From NCBI RefSeq assembly GCF_947623445.1, contig NC_135244.1, positions 17,050,860 through 17,114,859 of the forward strand: a stretch of 64,000 nt of DNA, in the 5' to 3' direction. The stretch is from Clavelina lepadiformis. Taxonomy: Eukaryota; Chordata; Ascidiacea; Aplousobranchia; Clavelinidae. The first letter of the stretch is position 1; every line of letters begins with the position of its first letter. The notes beneath the pieces are model-generated. The model searched no databases and had not been told where the DNA came from. It saw nothing but the letters and a program-made list of their open reading frames with translations. This document shows positions 25,401 through 37,285 of this stretch, one piece after another. The position numbers were made by a program, and so were the translations under genes.

Positions 25401-28400
25401 AGCACTATGAATTATGTATGTGTTCCAAAGCAATACCAAGGTAATAAAAAATGTTGTATGGCATGTATTTGTGATAATAATTGTGATCAAACCTGTACTC
25501 ATAAACTTAATTCACACAATTACCTGTTTCCTGTAAAAATATTTTTTACCTGCTTCCTTTCTTTTGCTGACAGTAGAGTATATCTTGAATCAAAGACAAT
25601 CTTAGGAATTTCCTTTTCCCAGGTAGAAAAGGCAGATACCTGCAGAAAAGAGTATAAAAACCTTAAAAAAACACCAAATTTAAGAAAAATACCAACAGCA
25701 TACCACACATGTACAGTAGCACATTTAATATCAACACAATTAGCATTTCATTATGAGTAGTACCTGTCTTTCTAGCAACATTTCACGAAACTGCTGCATT
25801 CTAGTCTCAAGGGGGACGAGAGAACGTTCTCGTTCCGCTTTCTTTTCCATTTCTTGTTCCTTCTTCAGTGCAATATCCCTGCAGTAACAAATAAAATATA
25901 AAATACTACAGGGTATTACACAAACAAAAGTCATGCGGAGCTCAAATGGCAAATCTTGGTAAAACAACATGGTGGGCTTACTTTTTCTTCTTTTTCTTGG
26001 TTGGTTGGTCGTTATTTGCATCTGTTTCCGTGCTTTCTTCCATTTTAACTTCTACACAAAACATAAATGGTTTATTTCAAGGTAGAAAAACTGTTTTGAA
26101 AATTTCACATGAAATTAAATCTTTTTATCCAAACCTGCTTCTCTTTTTCTTTTATGAGGAGGATCAGCGAGGATTTGATCAACATCTATGCGATCTCTCA
26201 ACTCCTCTGGACGCTCCCACATAGAAAGACGAGTGGTTGGGTTGAAGAAGAAGACCTTCTCATCTCCAGTCCATACAACACACCTGGGTTAAGAAGAAAT
26301 CAATCCAACTTACATGCAACAAGCAAATATAATAGAAGACTTATAGTTTTATACCAAAGAGAAGAAACCACCGTATGTTAGATTGATGGAATCAAGAACT
26401 ACTTTATTAGAGAGAAGTTAAACATGATTAACCATGTCTTGATTGTAAAGATTTAATGTCCTATGCAAATGAAAGAAGCCAAAAGAATATGCAATAAACC
26501 ACGCCATCTGAACACATTCCATGTACTGCAAGAAATTCATTTACAAGCACGAAAGTATAACCAGAAAAAGTTTTTTTGGTATCGATACAGCAAAAAAGAA
26601 ACAACCCTATCAATTTTAATAAGTATCAAATTGGTTGGTATTGTATGTTTCAAGAAATTTCATATCATACCAAGGTGTTCCAGAAACCGGTTTCGTTGCA
26701 ACAGGTCTTTGCTGTTGCTTTGCTTTCTCCTCCTCAGTTAATTCTGCAGGTTTGATAGGTTCTGCTGAAGTTTTTTGAACAAACTCCACTTTCTTCTGTT
26801 GAAATGGAGGGCAATAGAAACAACAACGTTAGAAATAAGTCAATCGTTGCATGAAGAAAATTACAGCAATAATTTACATACTTATATCATATTATTATCA
26901 TACAGCATTGGTTTTCCTACCTCGTGTTTTATGGAACCAAGTTCCTTGTTTTCTTGTTGATGGATGTCAGGTCTCGATCCTGTGTTTTGTACTGCTACGT
27001 GTAAAAATGTACAAACATTTTCATAATTCTCATTTACCTTATACCACTGAAACTTAAACCCCATTAAAAATAAACAAACTAAGTGAGACCATAAAAATAC
27101 AAAACTATGTATGACTGCATTCCATTTTCAGCCAATCAGTCTACACACATTTGTTCTTACCAGTCCAAAAAGTGAATTTTTAACTTTCTGCACAAGAGAC
27201 AAACATTAAACCAACCAAGTTTCTTTTCATGTTCTTCTAGTTCTTTTGGTTTATCCCATCGAGACTGCATAGTTCTGACGTTGAAATAGTATGTACGACC
27301 ATCTGGTGTTTTGTGCTCCCTCCATTCAAATGCAAGAGCCATCATTGGTGGACCACCCGGCATCATGGGGCCTGGTATCATCCCGGGAGGCATCCCCATG
27401 CCAGGTGCCATTCCTGTGCCATGTACAAAAATTTTAAGGCCATCTCAATCATGCCTGTCTTCAACTTTGCGAACAGACCCAAGTAGGTTGCTAGTTGCTA
27501 CTTCATTCTTTTTTGTTTCACACAGTTTTAGCCTATTTAAGGAATGCTTTTAATACATTGTGGGAACACGTTTGGTGTGACAAAGGTATTAAGAAGTTTA
27601 CGTCCACATTCAAACACCACAATAATTCCACTATGCAAGAGATAGCATAAAAAAAATCAGAAACTCGACAATAAGTAGATAGTTTACATTAGTTTTGAGA
27701 AGTCGGAGTCGGTTTGTGCGTAATATTACTCTAAGCAGAAATGAAGAAACGTCTAATTATGATATGGAGCCTTCAAGAAGTGAATATCCCATTACCTGGC
27801 ATCATTGGTCTCATCGGCATTCCGATCATCATTGGCATCATACCCCGGGTCATAGCCATGCCACCTGGACCTGGGCCACCTGTCATTGTTTTGAGAATAA
27901 AAGTGTAAAAATAATACACAGGAAAAGTTTGTCAACTCAAATTCACTATACATTTATATAAAACATAGTATATAGGACGGGGAAGTGTAACACAAGAAAC
28001 ATGATTGATTGTTTGTGTTGTCATTTTATATATGGCGCATCAAACCTGGGCCAGGCATCATTAGCGGAGGCATATTCATCACTTCGTTAGTGCCTGCAGA
28101 TGAAGTGGGACCTTGGTTGGTTAATGGAGGAGTCATGGGAGCGTTAGAATCATCACCTGCAGCTGAATTCACTTGATTTTGGTTTTCATTTTCACCTTCA
28201 AAAGAGGTCCACGTTACAAAGCATATACATACAGTGCATGTTACAGTGTTTGAAGCAAGCATCAAGGCATATACTTTGGTCTTTTGAATTGCTGTCAGCA
28301 TCTGTATTCACGTCCATTTGTTGATCATTAGAAGTTTCTTCGGTCATGCTGTCACTACTCTTTATTCCTTCTCCTTGGCTTGATTCTAAAGGAGAATCTT

Positions 28401-29879
28401 TTGTTTCAGTTTGGCATAGTGTTAAGATGGACCAAAAACAATGATAACAGGGAAGTGCATGAGACCTGTACTTCCAACACTGGGTTGCTGTGAGTTATTT
28501 TTGTTCGTCTGTTCATTGCTTGCAACATTCGTCTGCGAATTGGAAAAAGGTCCACCAATAGCAAGTGCATGTGCCTACAAAATAAAGAACTTGCTTTGTT
28601 TAGGCTAACAACAGCAGTTATAGGCTATATACAGTCTAAAGAGAACACATACGAAAAACTTATCAGTAGTAGTTGTGCAACAACTACAATACGACAGTGG
28701 TTGAACAATGTGATTTGGCAGGTTTGCAACATACTTCATTTTGCTGGATAACTTGTATGTTTGGCCCTGCAGGTCTTTTCCAAACAGACTGTCGAGTTTT
28801 TGCATTGTAGAAGTAAACCTTGCCATCATTAGAGAGAGTCTCAACCCAAATTTCTTTATTTGCATCAATATTTGGCCAGTTTTGTGGTGGCATCATTCCA
28901 TCTTGGGGTGCACCAGGCATATTTGGACCCGGTCCCATGAAGTTCCTTTGATTGACTGGTGGCATATTCTAAAATTAATAAAAAAAACAGCAAGACAATG
29001 AAACAACACAATTAACTGAAAATTGCATATTTGTGTTTCATGTAGACTACCATAATCATAAGATATCAGTCTAAACATCCATGCTAGTGGTTCTTTTAGA
29101 TGTAAATATAGAGCTTTAGCTACACAGTTGACTCTGCTTATTATGACCATTTTGGGACAAGAGTAGTTTGTTCATAATATCCAAATGACCACAATAACCG
29201 AAACTGCTATAGTACCGTTTAACCAAACTAAGACGGATACAGTTAGGCACAAAATGATAAAAAACACTGAGTTTATCATTTACTTCATTAACATTTAAGT
29301 TAATATCAAACAGCTACAGCAAAGTTAATGTCAGTATGTGAGCAGAGATTACACGTAGCACAATTGTCACTGTCATGTAAGCTAATTGAAACAAAAAAAT
29401 TGAGAAAGATTTGAAAAAGATAGAAACAGTGGTCATAATATTCAAAGGTTGGTCACAGTAAACAGAAAATATATAGTAATATGAAGCGAGTACTTATATT
29501 ATCCGCAGTCATATTAACGAGTTTCTACTGTATATGTAAAATTCAGTTGTACCAACATACCTGCTAGCCATACCATATCAAATGTTCATCATATTCATAA
29601 TAACAATATATTACTTACGCCCATTCCTGGCCCACTCATGTCTGGTCCCATGATCCTGGGTGGTCCTTGGTTCATTTGAGGACCAAAATTTCCATCAAAA
29701 GGACCATGAAAAGGCGGTCGTCCTTGCGGTCCCATACCTGGTGGACCTTGATTTGGACCCATAGGCATAAATCCTCCAGGACCAGGACCTCTAAATCCCC
29801 CTCCAAATCTCGGACTGGGTCCTGGTACACTTCCCCTAGGTCCACCCATGTTTGCAGGGGAATGCATTTGTGTGTTCAT
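22439..29879 (-). CDS. TCERG1: Transcription elongation regulator 1 (TCERG1/CA150), 21 exons
   Basis: Exons in transcript order: 29619-29879, 28735-28968, 28466-28574, 28275-28397, 28046-28195, 27796-27879, 27216-27413, 26921-26991, 26671-26795, 26135-26283, 25982-26051, 25764-25878, 25550-25639, 25267-25385, 24837-24987, 23848-24015, 23556-23729, 23343-23443, 22985-23147, 22732-22832, 22439-22640. Phase holds throughout, giving 985 aa (human 1098). A Pro/Gly/Met-rich N-terminus precedes three WW domains: one in exon 2 ([18 protein letters not shown]), one in exon 7 ([18 protein letters not shown]) and one in exon 10 ([18 protein letters not shown]). Six FF domains follow from about residue 565 (for example [20 protein letters not shown]), and the tail is Pro-rich ([15 protein letters not shown]). 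WW domains bind splicing factors and FF domains bind the phosphorylated polymerase II CTD, coupling elongation to splicing in the nucleus. The long Gln/Ala repeat of vertebrates is absent. The start is the only in-frame ATG of the first exon; an upstream non-coding exon is possible. Confidence 0.95.
29125..29530. mobile_element. Tigger/pogo-like MITE in TCERG1 intron 1
   Basis: About 406 bases with partly matching inverted ends: CACAGTTGACTCTGCTTATTATGACC on the left differs in places from the reversed right end, whose first bases are CAGTAGAAACTCGTTAATATG. A second inner pair lies around TTATGACCATTTT and GGTCATAATATTC. A TA dinucleotide adjoins both sides (29121-29122 and 29531-29532), as expected for pogo/mariner insertion, although the left TA is followed by two extra bases before the repeat. 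There is no transposase, so I call it non-autonomous. Confidence 0.6.
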
Positions 29880-30259
29880 TGCGCAAAAATAGGTTTTTTA
29901 TGTAAAAAGTTATTCTAAAGCACCCAGTAATACAACAAGATTCCTTAATGAGAGAATAAGGTTAAAACAGAACAGTTAGGCTATAGTGGATTTCATTTTG
30001 GAAAACATGTAAGGCCTATGATAAACTCTAACAAACTGTACTGCATTCTTTGTCCTGTTTGGAAAATACCTTACCCTCATAATATTACTGGTTTGTGATA
30101 GTTAACATTTCTAATTTGAGTGGTAAGATTTTTTCTGTATACAAAAAGCCTTATAACAATGGAAGCTATCAGCCTACTTTATTTTTTTTAAACTGCAAGC
30201 ATTATATGGTACAGAACTTTGACATAACTTCATTCAAGGGAGTATCATGGCAGTAGCAC

Positions 30260-30305
30260 TGACTGTTGGCTTAGTGGTCAAGTCAAGGTCCAATTCTGGG
30301 CCTTC
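30260..30305 (+). repeat. Degraded tRNA-like (SINE-like) fragment
   Basis: TTGGCTTAGTGGTCAAG resembles a tRNA D-arm/box A, and AAGGTCCAATTCTGGGCC, a few bases later, resembles a box B/T-arm. The spacing is far too short for a tRNA gene, so at best this is a deleted SINE head. Confidence 0.3.
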
Positions 30306-30465
30306 AAGTAAATCATAACAAGCTACATATTCATATCCTGCAATAGGGTAACTTTGTGCCGCCTGATATTTGAATTAGACCTAGGCTAAACCACTTGTTG
30401 ATGTTTCGTTTGCCATTTTAATTTTTGTGGTTAATTACAGCTGCTAAAACAGCAAATATCTAGAG

Positions 30466-31372
30466 CAGGGGTCGGCAACCTTTTGCTAGTCACGGGCCAA
30501 ATGTTGAGTGTACAACTCTTTGGCGGGCCGGAATTTTCATTAATACTATAATTCACACTCACTTCAGTATATTACGCTACATTGCTGCAATCTCAATCAT
30601 ACCCATCACAAAAAGAGCAAAATATATGTATTCACACTTTAACAACGCAGCATTAATGTGACACTTGATGCTGCTTGCTTTGTGAAAGTTTTTCAACATC
30701 TGATGACAAGTCAGACGAAGCAAGAACCAGAACATTTTCTAAATGGGCGTCAGAAATGCGTGATCTTAGCTTGCTTTTCGTGAATTTCATTGTTAAAAAC
30801 ATTTGTTCACATGTGTACGTGCTACCAAACATCGGTGCCATTTCTTTTGCATTGTTGGTCAAGCTGGGATAAAGACCACTTTCAAGAAGGTACTTTTTGT
30901 AAAAGTCAAGCAGCGATATGCCCTTTGTATGAAATTTTGCCTTCAATTCGTCACTGCATTGCATTTCAATAAGGTCCATTTGAAATTTTTCGGGAATGGT
31001 ATTGGCGTCCACATCAAACGGAGTACTGAATAGCCTGAATTTAGTTTGTAGAGAACGAATGTCGCATCTCTCTTTGTATCTATAACGACTAGTCTAGTCT
31101 ACTAGTGGTCTAGTCTAGTCTAGTCTCGTACTTAGTACGAGATACTAGTCTACCGCCTTTGCACCAGTTTTATGGCGTAACAATAGACTAGTACGACGTA
31201 CTTATGGCGTAACAATACCACAATTTTTTCAAACAGTGCTAACACTGCAGTTTGAAACTCAATAAGAAACGGCGGGCCGTATTCTTGTGATAACTAATTA
31301 ACATGTCTCGGGCCGTACGATTTCGCATGGCGGGCCGGATCCGGCCCGCGGGCCGTAGGTTGCCTAGCCTTG
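30466..31372 (-). mobile_element. Non-autonomous hAT element with hATC remnant
   Basis: A 907-base element with a perfect 8-bp duplication ATCTAGAG (30458-30465 and 31373-31380). Ends are CAGGGGTCGGCAACC and, in reverse, CAAGGCTAGGCAACC, followed by GC-rich GGGCCG-type subterminal copies. The minus strand reads a 119-residue frame (31012-30653) with a hATC domain: TYTCEQMFLTMKFTKSKLRS followed by RISDAHLENVLVLASSDL. This matches the last part of ZBED/GTF2IRD2-type hAT transposases, and the natural stop is kept. The RNase-H core is missing. Tandem CTAGT repeats at 31089-31152 interrupt the segment that should hold upstream coding sequence. Confidence 0.9.
31089..31217. repeat. CTAGT tandem repeat and 16-base direct repeat inside a hAT element
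   Basis: Imperfect CTAGT/AGTCT units run from 31089 to about 31152, ending in a small inverted repeat CGTACTTAGTACG. Immediately after, TTATGGCGTAACAATA occurs twice (31170-31185 and 31202-31217), 32 bases apart. Confidence 0.8.
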
Positions 31373-32971
31373 ATCTAGAGGAAACATCCAACTTGCCTGG
31401 TAGTAACCTCTCTCAGACACAAAAAACAGATGTTATGTCTGAGAAAGGTCATTACATGGCAAGTTGACGTTTTTTCTAGATGTTTTACATCATACCGAAG
31501 AGTGAGAATGCAAGCATATTTTTATTCATATAAGAACATTTTTTTCGCAAAAAATGTACGAAGGATAGCCAGCAACACAAATCCAAGTCAAGCTATAGTC
31601 AGCAAACATAAAAGATTCAAACTATATTTTGTCTGAATTGCTGAAATGATGATTTCTAATAAATTTTACAAGCCAAATTTATACTTCATAATTAAGACTA
31701 TGGTACCAGTACTCAGAAGAATTGACTGTTAGTAGGATTCCAATGCCCACATCAATTAATTTCATCATTTGGCTTCAAGGCCCCATACAACATAACGGTG
31801 TTTGTGGAAGTTAGCTAACATTGGCTCTTCAGTCATTGTCTCTATCAGACAAAAAACAGCAAAAGGTCTCTGTTTTGGAAGATTGCATATTCACTGCCAA
31901 AAAAACAGAGCCAAAAGGCTTTGCATATAGCCTACTAGACTGCAAAATGCGCCATTTTGCACCCAGTGTACCCTGATTTTTGCCATCTTACACACGGTTG
32001 TCTCGATTTTCGCTATCTTGCACCTTCGACATATCGTTGAAGAGTGCCATGCCTTCCAGTCCGGAAAATAGGCTGCCAGATTTTAAGGGACTTAAAAAAG
32101 TGGAGTCTCAGTCAACAACTGGAAAGTACAAGTATGGCAGTTTTCAACAAAATTTAGTAAGAATCGTGTGTGCAAAGACACAAATTTTGATGGCATACCA
32201 TAAAGCCTTAACTCTTTGTTTATTTGGTATTCAAATTAGCTTTCAAACAACCAGTTTTTCCACAATGGCCTGGGTCTCATATTTTTGCACTCTTTCCTGA
32301 CCTGCATGTAACCAGTCTGCAGAGTTGGGCAAGAGTGAACTCAAGTGTGATAATAAACATATTAAGTAGCGCACATCAGCTGCATTAATGAAAACAATTA
32401 TATATGTGCGATTAGTTGGATATGGGCATTTAATCAATTGTGGACCATAGTAGAAAGTGTGGCAGCTGCACACCAGACATTCATCAATGAGCATGCAGAA
32501 TTTCTACATATTCACACCAATTTATGAAAAAAGAAAAAAACATTCACTTAAATGCCAATTAATAATAAATAAACAAAGAATTAAACCTTCAGCACAACCA
32601 TCACACCAATATTTGCGCCTTTGCATGCATGATTTCTCATAGGAAACTACCCTACTTTCCGAATGAGATTGTGGACACAGGCCTATAGCCTAGCAAGTTT
32701 TATACAACACGAACTGACAGAGACTTACTTGGTTGCTAAAGCATGAAAACAAACACCTATGGCACTCCTGGCAGCCCATGAGTACACATTTACAGTGCAT
32801 TCTTATATCTTATGTGTATTCAAGGTCTTGTCAAAATATGCCAAGGAATCATGAGGAGTTATGAGGTAATAGAAAACATAACAATAGAATAGAATTTCAG
32901 ACGAAATAAACAACTAATACTCGATACTGATAAAAGAGTGCAAAATTACAGTCAGAAACAATTAAGTTGCG

Positions 32972-33018
32972 GCGATCTCTGATTCTGAGATCACTTGTCT
33001 GCATCGATAAACTCCGCT
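32972..33018 (+). repeat. LTR-end-like direct repeat, copy 1
   Basis: A stretch of about 48 bases beginning GCGATCTCTGATTCTGAGAT and containing a GATAAA. It is about 85% identical to a copy at 34501-34547 in the same orientation. No coding sequence of a retroelement lies between the two. Confidence 0.6.
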
Positions 33019-34500
33019 TCACCTGACTTCCATGAAGCGAACGTGTCCTTCTCTGCCAGCAGCCAGCACTAATTGCAGATACAGTGAGATAAAACTTAAA
33101 CTAAAACGTTTATTCGATCTCATGAAACATAAAACATTCTGTCATGGGGTGCAGCAAAAGCATTTATATAGGCCTAGCACGGCCAATGATAATTATATGT
33201 GGGAATGCGTGGAGAAGTCTGAAAAATTAAAGGGTTAATGTCATGGGTTATGACTGTGCGGCACTAAACGCGACAGATGATTATGATGATTGTTTGATTA
33301 ACAAAACTATATTGTCGTTAACATAAAGTAAAAATTACAAAATATCGAGACAAAAATCATGGCAAGCATAAATTTTCATCTTACTAGGCTAGCCTAGCCT
33401 AGGCCTACAATTTTTCCTTCACTCTAGGCTATAGCATAGCGGTCTGCCGGTAGGCTATTCTCTTAAACACTTAAAACTTGCAAGTACGGCTCTTTTAAGG
33501 CAGATAGGCGATAACCTACCGGACAGAGCGGATGTCAATCGCCAGCGTTAAGCCGAGTCAAGTCAGCAAGTCGAAACGAGATTTCGGGGTTGGTGGCCGT
33601 GTTAAGTTGACGCTCTAAAAGTGTCTTAAAATCGTTTAATGTGATGCACATTTTTTCCCTTTGAGACCTTGCCACATTTTTTTGCCTTAATTGTGATACC
33701 ATTTGTTTCTAATACGATCGACCATAATCATCAGCAAAATTTCTCGTCCTTCACCATTGTGGCGAAAGACTCAATGAATTGAAAGAAAACGAGCTCGAAT
33801 CATTGCCGGGCAAAATTAATTTGCGGAATGTCAGATTGTTCGGAAGTCCGGAGTATCTTATTGATCAATTTTATGGATATTGATGTTGTGACCAACTTTG
33901 TGACTGCATTGACTGCACATCACATGCTACTAGAACAATAAGCTATTGGTAGAGACATAAACCTAGACAAAAGGCTTAACTTTTCATTTTAATGTTAGTA
34001 AATCATTTTCGAAGAATGTATTTGCTGTAACTTAAACTTAGATGTTTTTTTCTATCGTTCTGCATTTAAATTGGTTTGTTTATTTTCTAAATTTTGTAAT
34101 GTCTAATTTTCAAAATTGCTACCAAATTTGGAGTAAGTTATTTATTTCTTAATTCTTTTTTTCAGATATTCTGTAAATTAGTATAGCTCACTTTTGCTAC
34201 GATCTGTATACCGGTACCGGAAGTGGATCTTATACATATCTTAAACAAACTGCTGCCTTTAATGGTCAGGCAATTAAAGCACTAATTACGGGCATGTCTC
34301 GAAAACATTTGGGGACTTAACGAATGCTCACACTGGACGTCGCCTGCCTTTGAGATGTTCAATATTCCACGAGAGAAAAAAACGTTAATACAGTAACAAC
34401 AAAGAACAATAGGCTATACCAGCCTATTAACCTACCTCTACCACTTCTGAACGATTGTACGCAAGCATGGTTGGTTGACTTAGTTGTCGTTACTAATGCA

Positions 34501-34547
34501 GCGATCTCTGGTTATGAGATCACGTGTCTGCGTCAATAAACTTCGCT
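34501..34547 (+). repeat. LTR-end-like direct repeat, copy 2
   Basis: The partner of the repeat at 32972-33018; it begins GCGATCTCTGGTTATGAGAT and contains an AATAAA. The 1.5 kb spacing could fit a small retroelement remnant, but similarity does not extend far into the flanks. Confidence 0.6.
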
Positions 34548-34830
34548 AAAAGCCACACTAACTCCCTAACTCCCTCTTCTGTTTTTCGTCAACGTATATG
34601 TTTGTTCTCAAAGAAGACCAAGATCATGGAAGGTAATCTTGTCTGAAACACGCTGTCACGATAACCGATTAGTTTACGTTTTGTACCGGTACCATCACTG
34701 AGCAATGTAAAAATGCCAATTCGAATCATCGCTACTTATCTTTTGGGTCCGAAACGACGAAAATCGGCAAAAGTTAAAAGTGACCTTAGCACTGTAGCAC
34801 CATTGGTAGTTTACGACACCTTACAAATAA

Positions 34831-34976
34831 CGACGAGTGACGAAGGTTGCGTGTTCTTTCCAGTTAGCACTCATGGACGTGCAGTTATATCAGGCTGATA
34901 AAAGCCAACTACTGTCAGCATGCCGCGATTATACTACTACTCGTGTTGACAAAAAGCATGCAGACATGTATACAAT
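34831..34976 (+). repeat. Diverged about-150-base direct repeat, copy A
   Basis: It shares ordered blocks with 36151-36306: GTGACGAA-GTTGCGTGTTCTT, CCAGTTAGCAC, GCTGA, GCCGCGAT-ATACTACTACTCGTG-TGACAA, AGCAT-CA-ACAT-TATACAAT. The copies differ by substitutions and one A-rich insertion. Confidence 0.7.
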
Positions 34977-36150
34977 TTAAAGTAATTTGACCAAGTGATC
35001 ACCGCAAAGTCACACCACTTCACCGCTAAATGGAATAAAAATAAAATGATCAAGCTTGAAACCGTAAATAAAACCCAAAAGCATAAACATTTTTAACAAG
35101 GCAAGATGTCTAATAAACCTTGGCGGTGTAATGGACGTAGTTTTGTTGTAGAGCTTGACGGCGTAACGTATCTTAGTTGAGATGACTTGTGTGGGAAAGC
35201 CTTTGGAAATTTGGTTAATATGTAGCGCTTGTCACCTAGCTTTCTGCCTGAGAATAGGGACACGGCAAAATGATAGGTTTCGATACATAGCTTAGTGACC
35301 ATTAGGCGTATACCACAAACCCTATTTTGAAACCTTTGATAATAAATAATACAATTGATACTACGCCGTTTGTGTGGTTGCGTGAGAAAGGTAGCCGAAA
35401 CGACCTATATCTGACTCCGCATGTGGTTGCAGTTTGCGTGTACAACTCGGCATTGCACGTGCTCAGCCGAACGGCCAACAGATAAAAAACTAATAAAACT
35501 TTTTGGCAGATTACTAAGCCGAACTGATAATTAATCGTACTAAATATAAATGTAATGTGGGTAAGAAACGCTACGCTTATAAAGAAAGATGTTCAGCAAA
35601 AGGGTTTAATGTAAACGAGAAAACAAGAAGTAAAATTGTCGAATGGGGTGGCCCGGCCGCCTCACATTGCAAGTGTGACGTGACGTCGTTATGGTCATGC
35701 AAAAGGTAGTCGGTGGTACATCGAAAAACAGCTTCTTCTGCAAGTAATCGTTTGTTCCACACAATTCTTGTGAAAAAAGACGCTTTGCTGATAGTTTACA
35801 GTTATTCAGGGATCCGGTGTTGATTAAGCTACTGATCGACTCAGTGCAACGACCGTATGCTTCTAGCCATGAGGGGCTGAGTTGCTGATACAAAGCGAAT
35901 TACACGTATTTTTGGTTGTCGTCTATAACCTTTGGCATCATTGTGCTAGTTGCATGACTTCATCTTGAAGTAATTTGATTTTCAAACGTTTTAATTTCTC
36001 ATTGAAGTAGTCCATTTGCTCTCACAAGAACTCTGTGCTGACGTATTTTTTGCATGTCAGCAGCATTTTTTGATCCCAAAAGCTATCCACTACACTTTAT
36101 GGTCCGATTCCTATCACAACGCTCGGTGGTATAAGATTCCTAAAAAATGA

Positions 36151-36306
36151 CGACGGGTGACGAATGTTGCGTGTTCTTCCCAGTTAGCACCATTTCTCCC
36201 GAGCGTACAGTTACTAAGCTGACAAAAAATTAAAAAAAATATTATACCGTCACGCCGCGATAATACTACTACTCGTGCTGACAACAAGCATACAAACATA
36301 TACAAT
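36151..36306 (+). repeat. Diverged about-150-base direct repeat, copy B
   Basis: The second copy of the repeat at 34831-34976, 1.3 kb away in the same orientation. It carries an extra A-rich stretch (about 36225-36245) not present in copy A. No terminal inverted repeats or target duplications could be assigned. Confidence 0.7.
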
Positions 36307-37135
36307 GTGGAGAAAATATCGTACGTACTGCCTATAACCTACTGCATAGTCGAGTAGTTAGCACAACACAAATGGAACCTTTTAAGTGAGATGTAGTAAC
36401 TATAACCGCGTGGTGGCGCTGTGGCACCCACACCCTCTATTTGAAAAGCTCGGTAGGTTTTGTAGGTGATTTTCCACCCAAGCCTATAAGCCCGATTGCT
36501 TTGCGCAATATCAGTGAGCAAAGAACTTCTAAAAAGTTCTGCAGCGATGAAGTTGGCTATAAATCACGATGACAGGAAAAAACGTTAATGAAAATTTGCT
36601 TCAAGTCCAAAACTGTCCACTCAATTTTCATAACAAATCGTCTAAAACGACTATTATAACAACACCTGTATGTTTTTTTACATTGCTATTGATATAAACT
36701 TATACTAGAGACGAGTGGTAAAATAGTTTGACCATACACGGAAGTAAAAATCCTAAATCAAAATCATTTCAAATTCTTTTCATCTATTTTGAAAGGAACC
36801 TTTAGGTATATGAAAATCGATTACGACATCTGGAAAATAGATTCCGTTAATTGGAAAAACAAAGCTTTCTCTATTTTGAATGCAATGTTTGCAGAAATAA
36901 CACCACGTTCAATTGTTCAGTCACACAACAAAAGCTTTTGATTAGAACGCTCAGCATACCTACTTTGGGAACAATGCGATTGGCGAAAAAACTTGTGTGG
37001 TTTTACTTCCTTATAGAAAGTAAACTCGACCCGCTTTAATTTTCACTGAGATCAAAGCCTTAAGTGATCATAAACCGATAAGGTTAAATTAAGGTGTGAA
37101 ATGACAAAGATTTAAAGCTGTTTTTTTCTTTCTAG

Positions 37136-37285
37136 GCTTCAAACGCTAGAAGCATAGAAGCAGAACCTGCTGTGGAAGAACGAATAGAAATACCTAAAAA
37201 TTGTACTGCATTGACATCCACTGTTAGACTATACTTGTTGACAGCAGCGATTTCGGAATCTAATATGTTACTTTCAACAAATTAA
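37136..37285 (+). other. Orphan exon-like open frame
   Basis: A strong pyrimidine tract and CTAG acceptor (ending 37135) is followed by 49 open codons (ASNARSIEAEPAVEERIEIP at the start) and a stop. I recognise no family and find no partner exon upstream. It could be a terminal exon of an unknown gene, a pseudo-exon or chance. Confidence 0.15.

Noticed and set aside
31980..32300. 106-residue frame, with a HIVEEC-like string in another frame that recalls LINE reverse transcriptases
   Set aside because: The string is too short, the surrounding frames lack reverse transcriptase motifs, and no splice-supported gene can be built.
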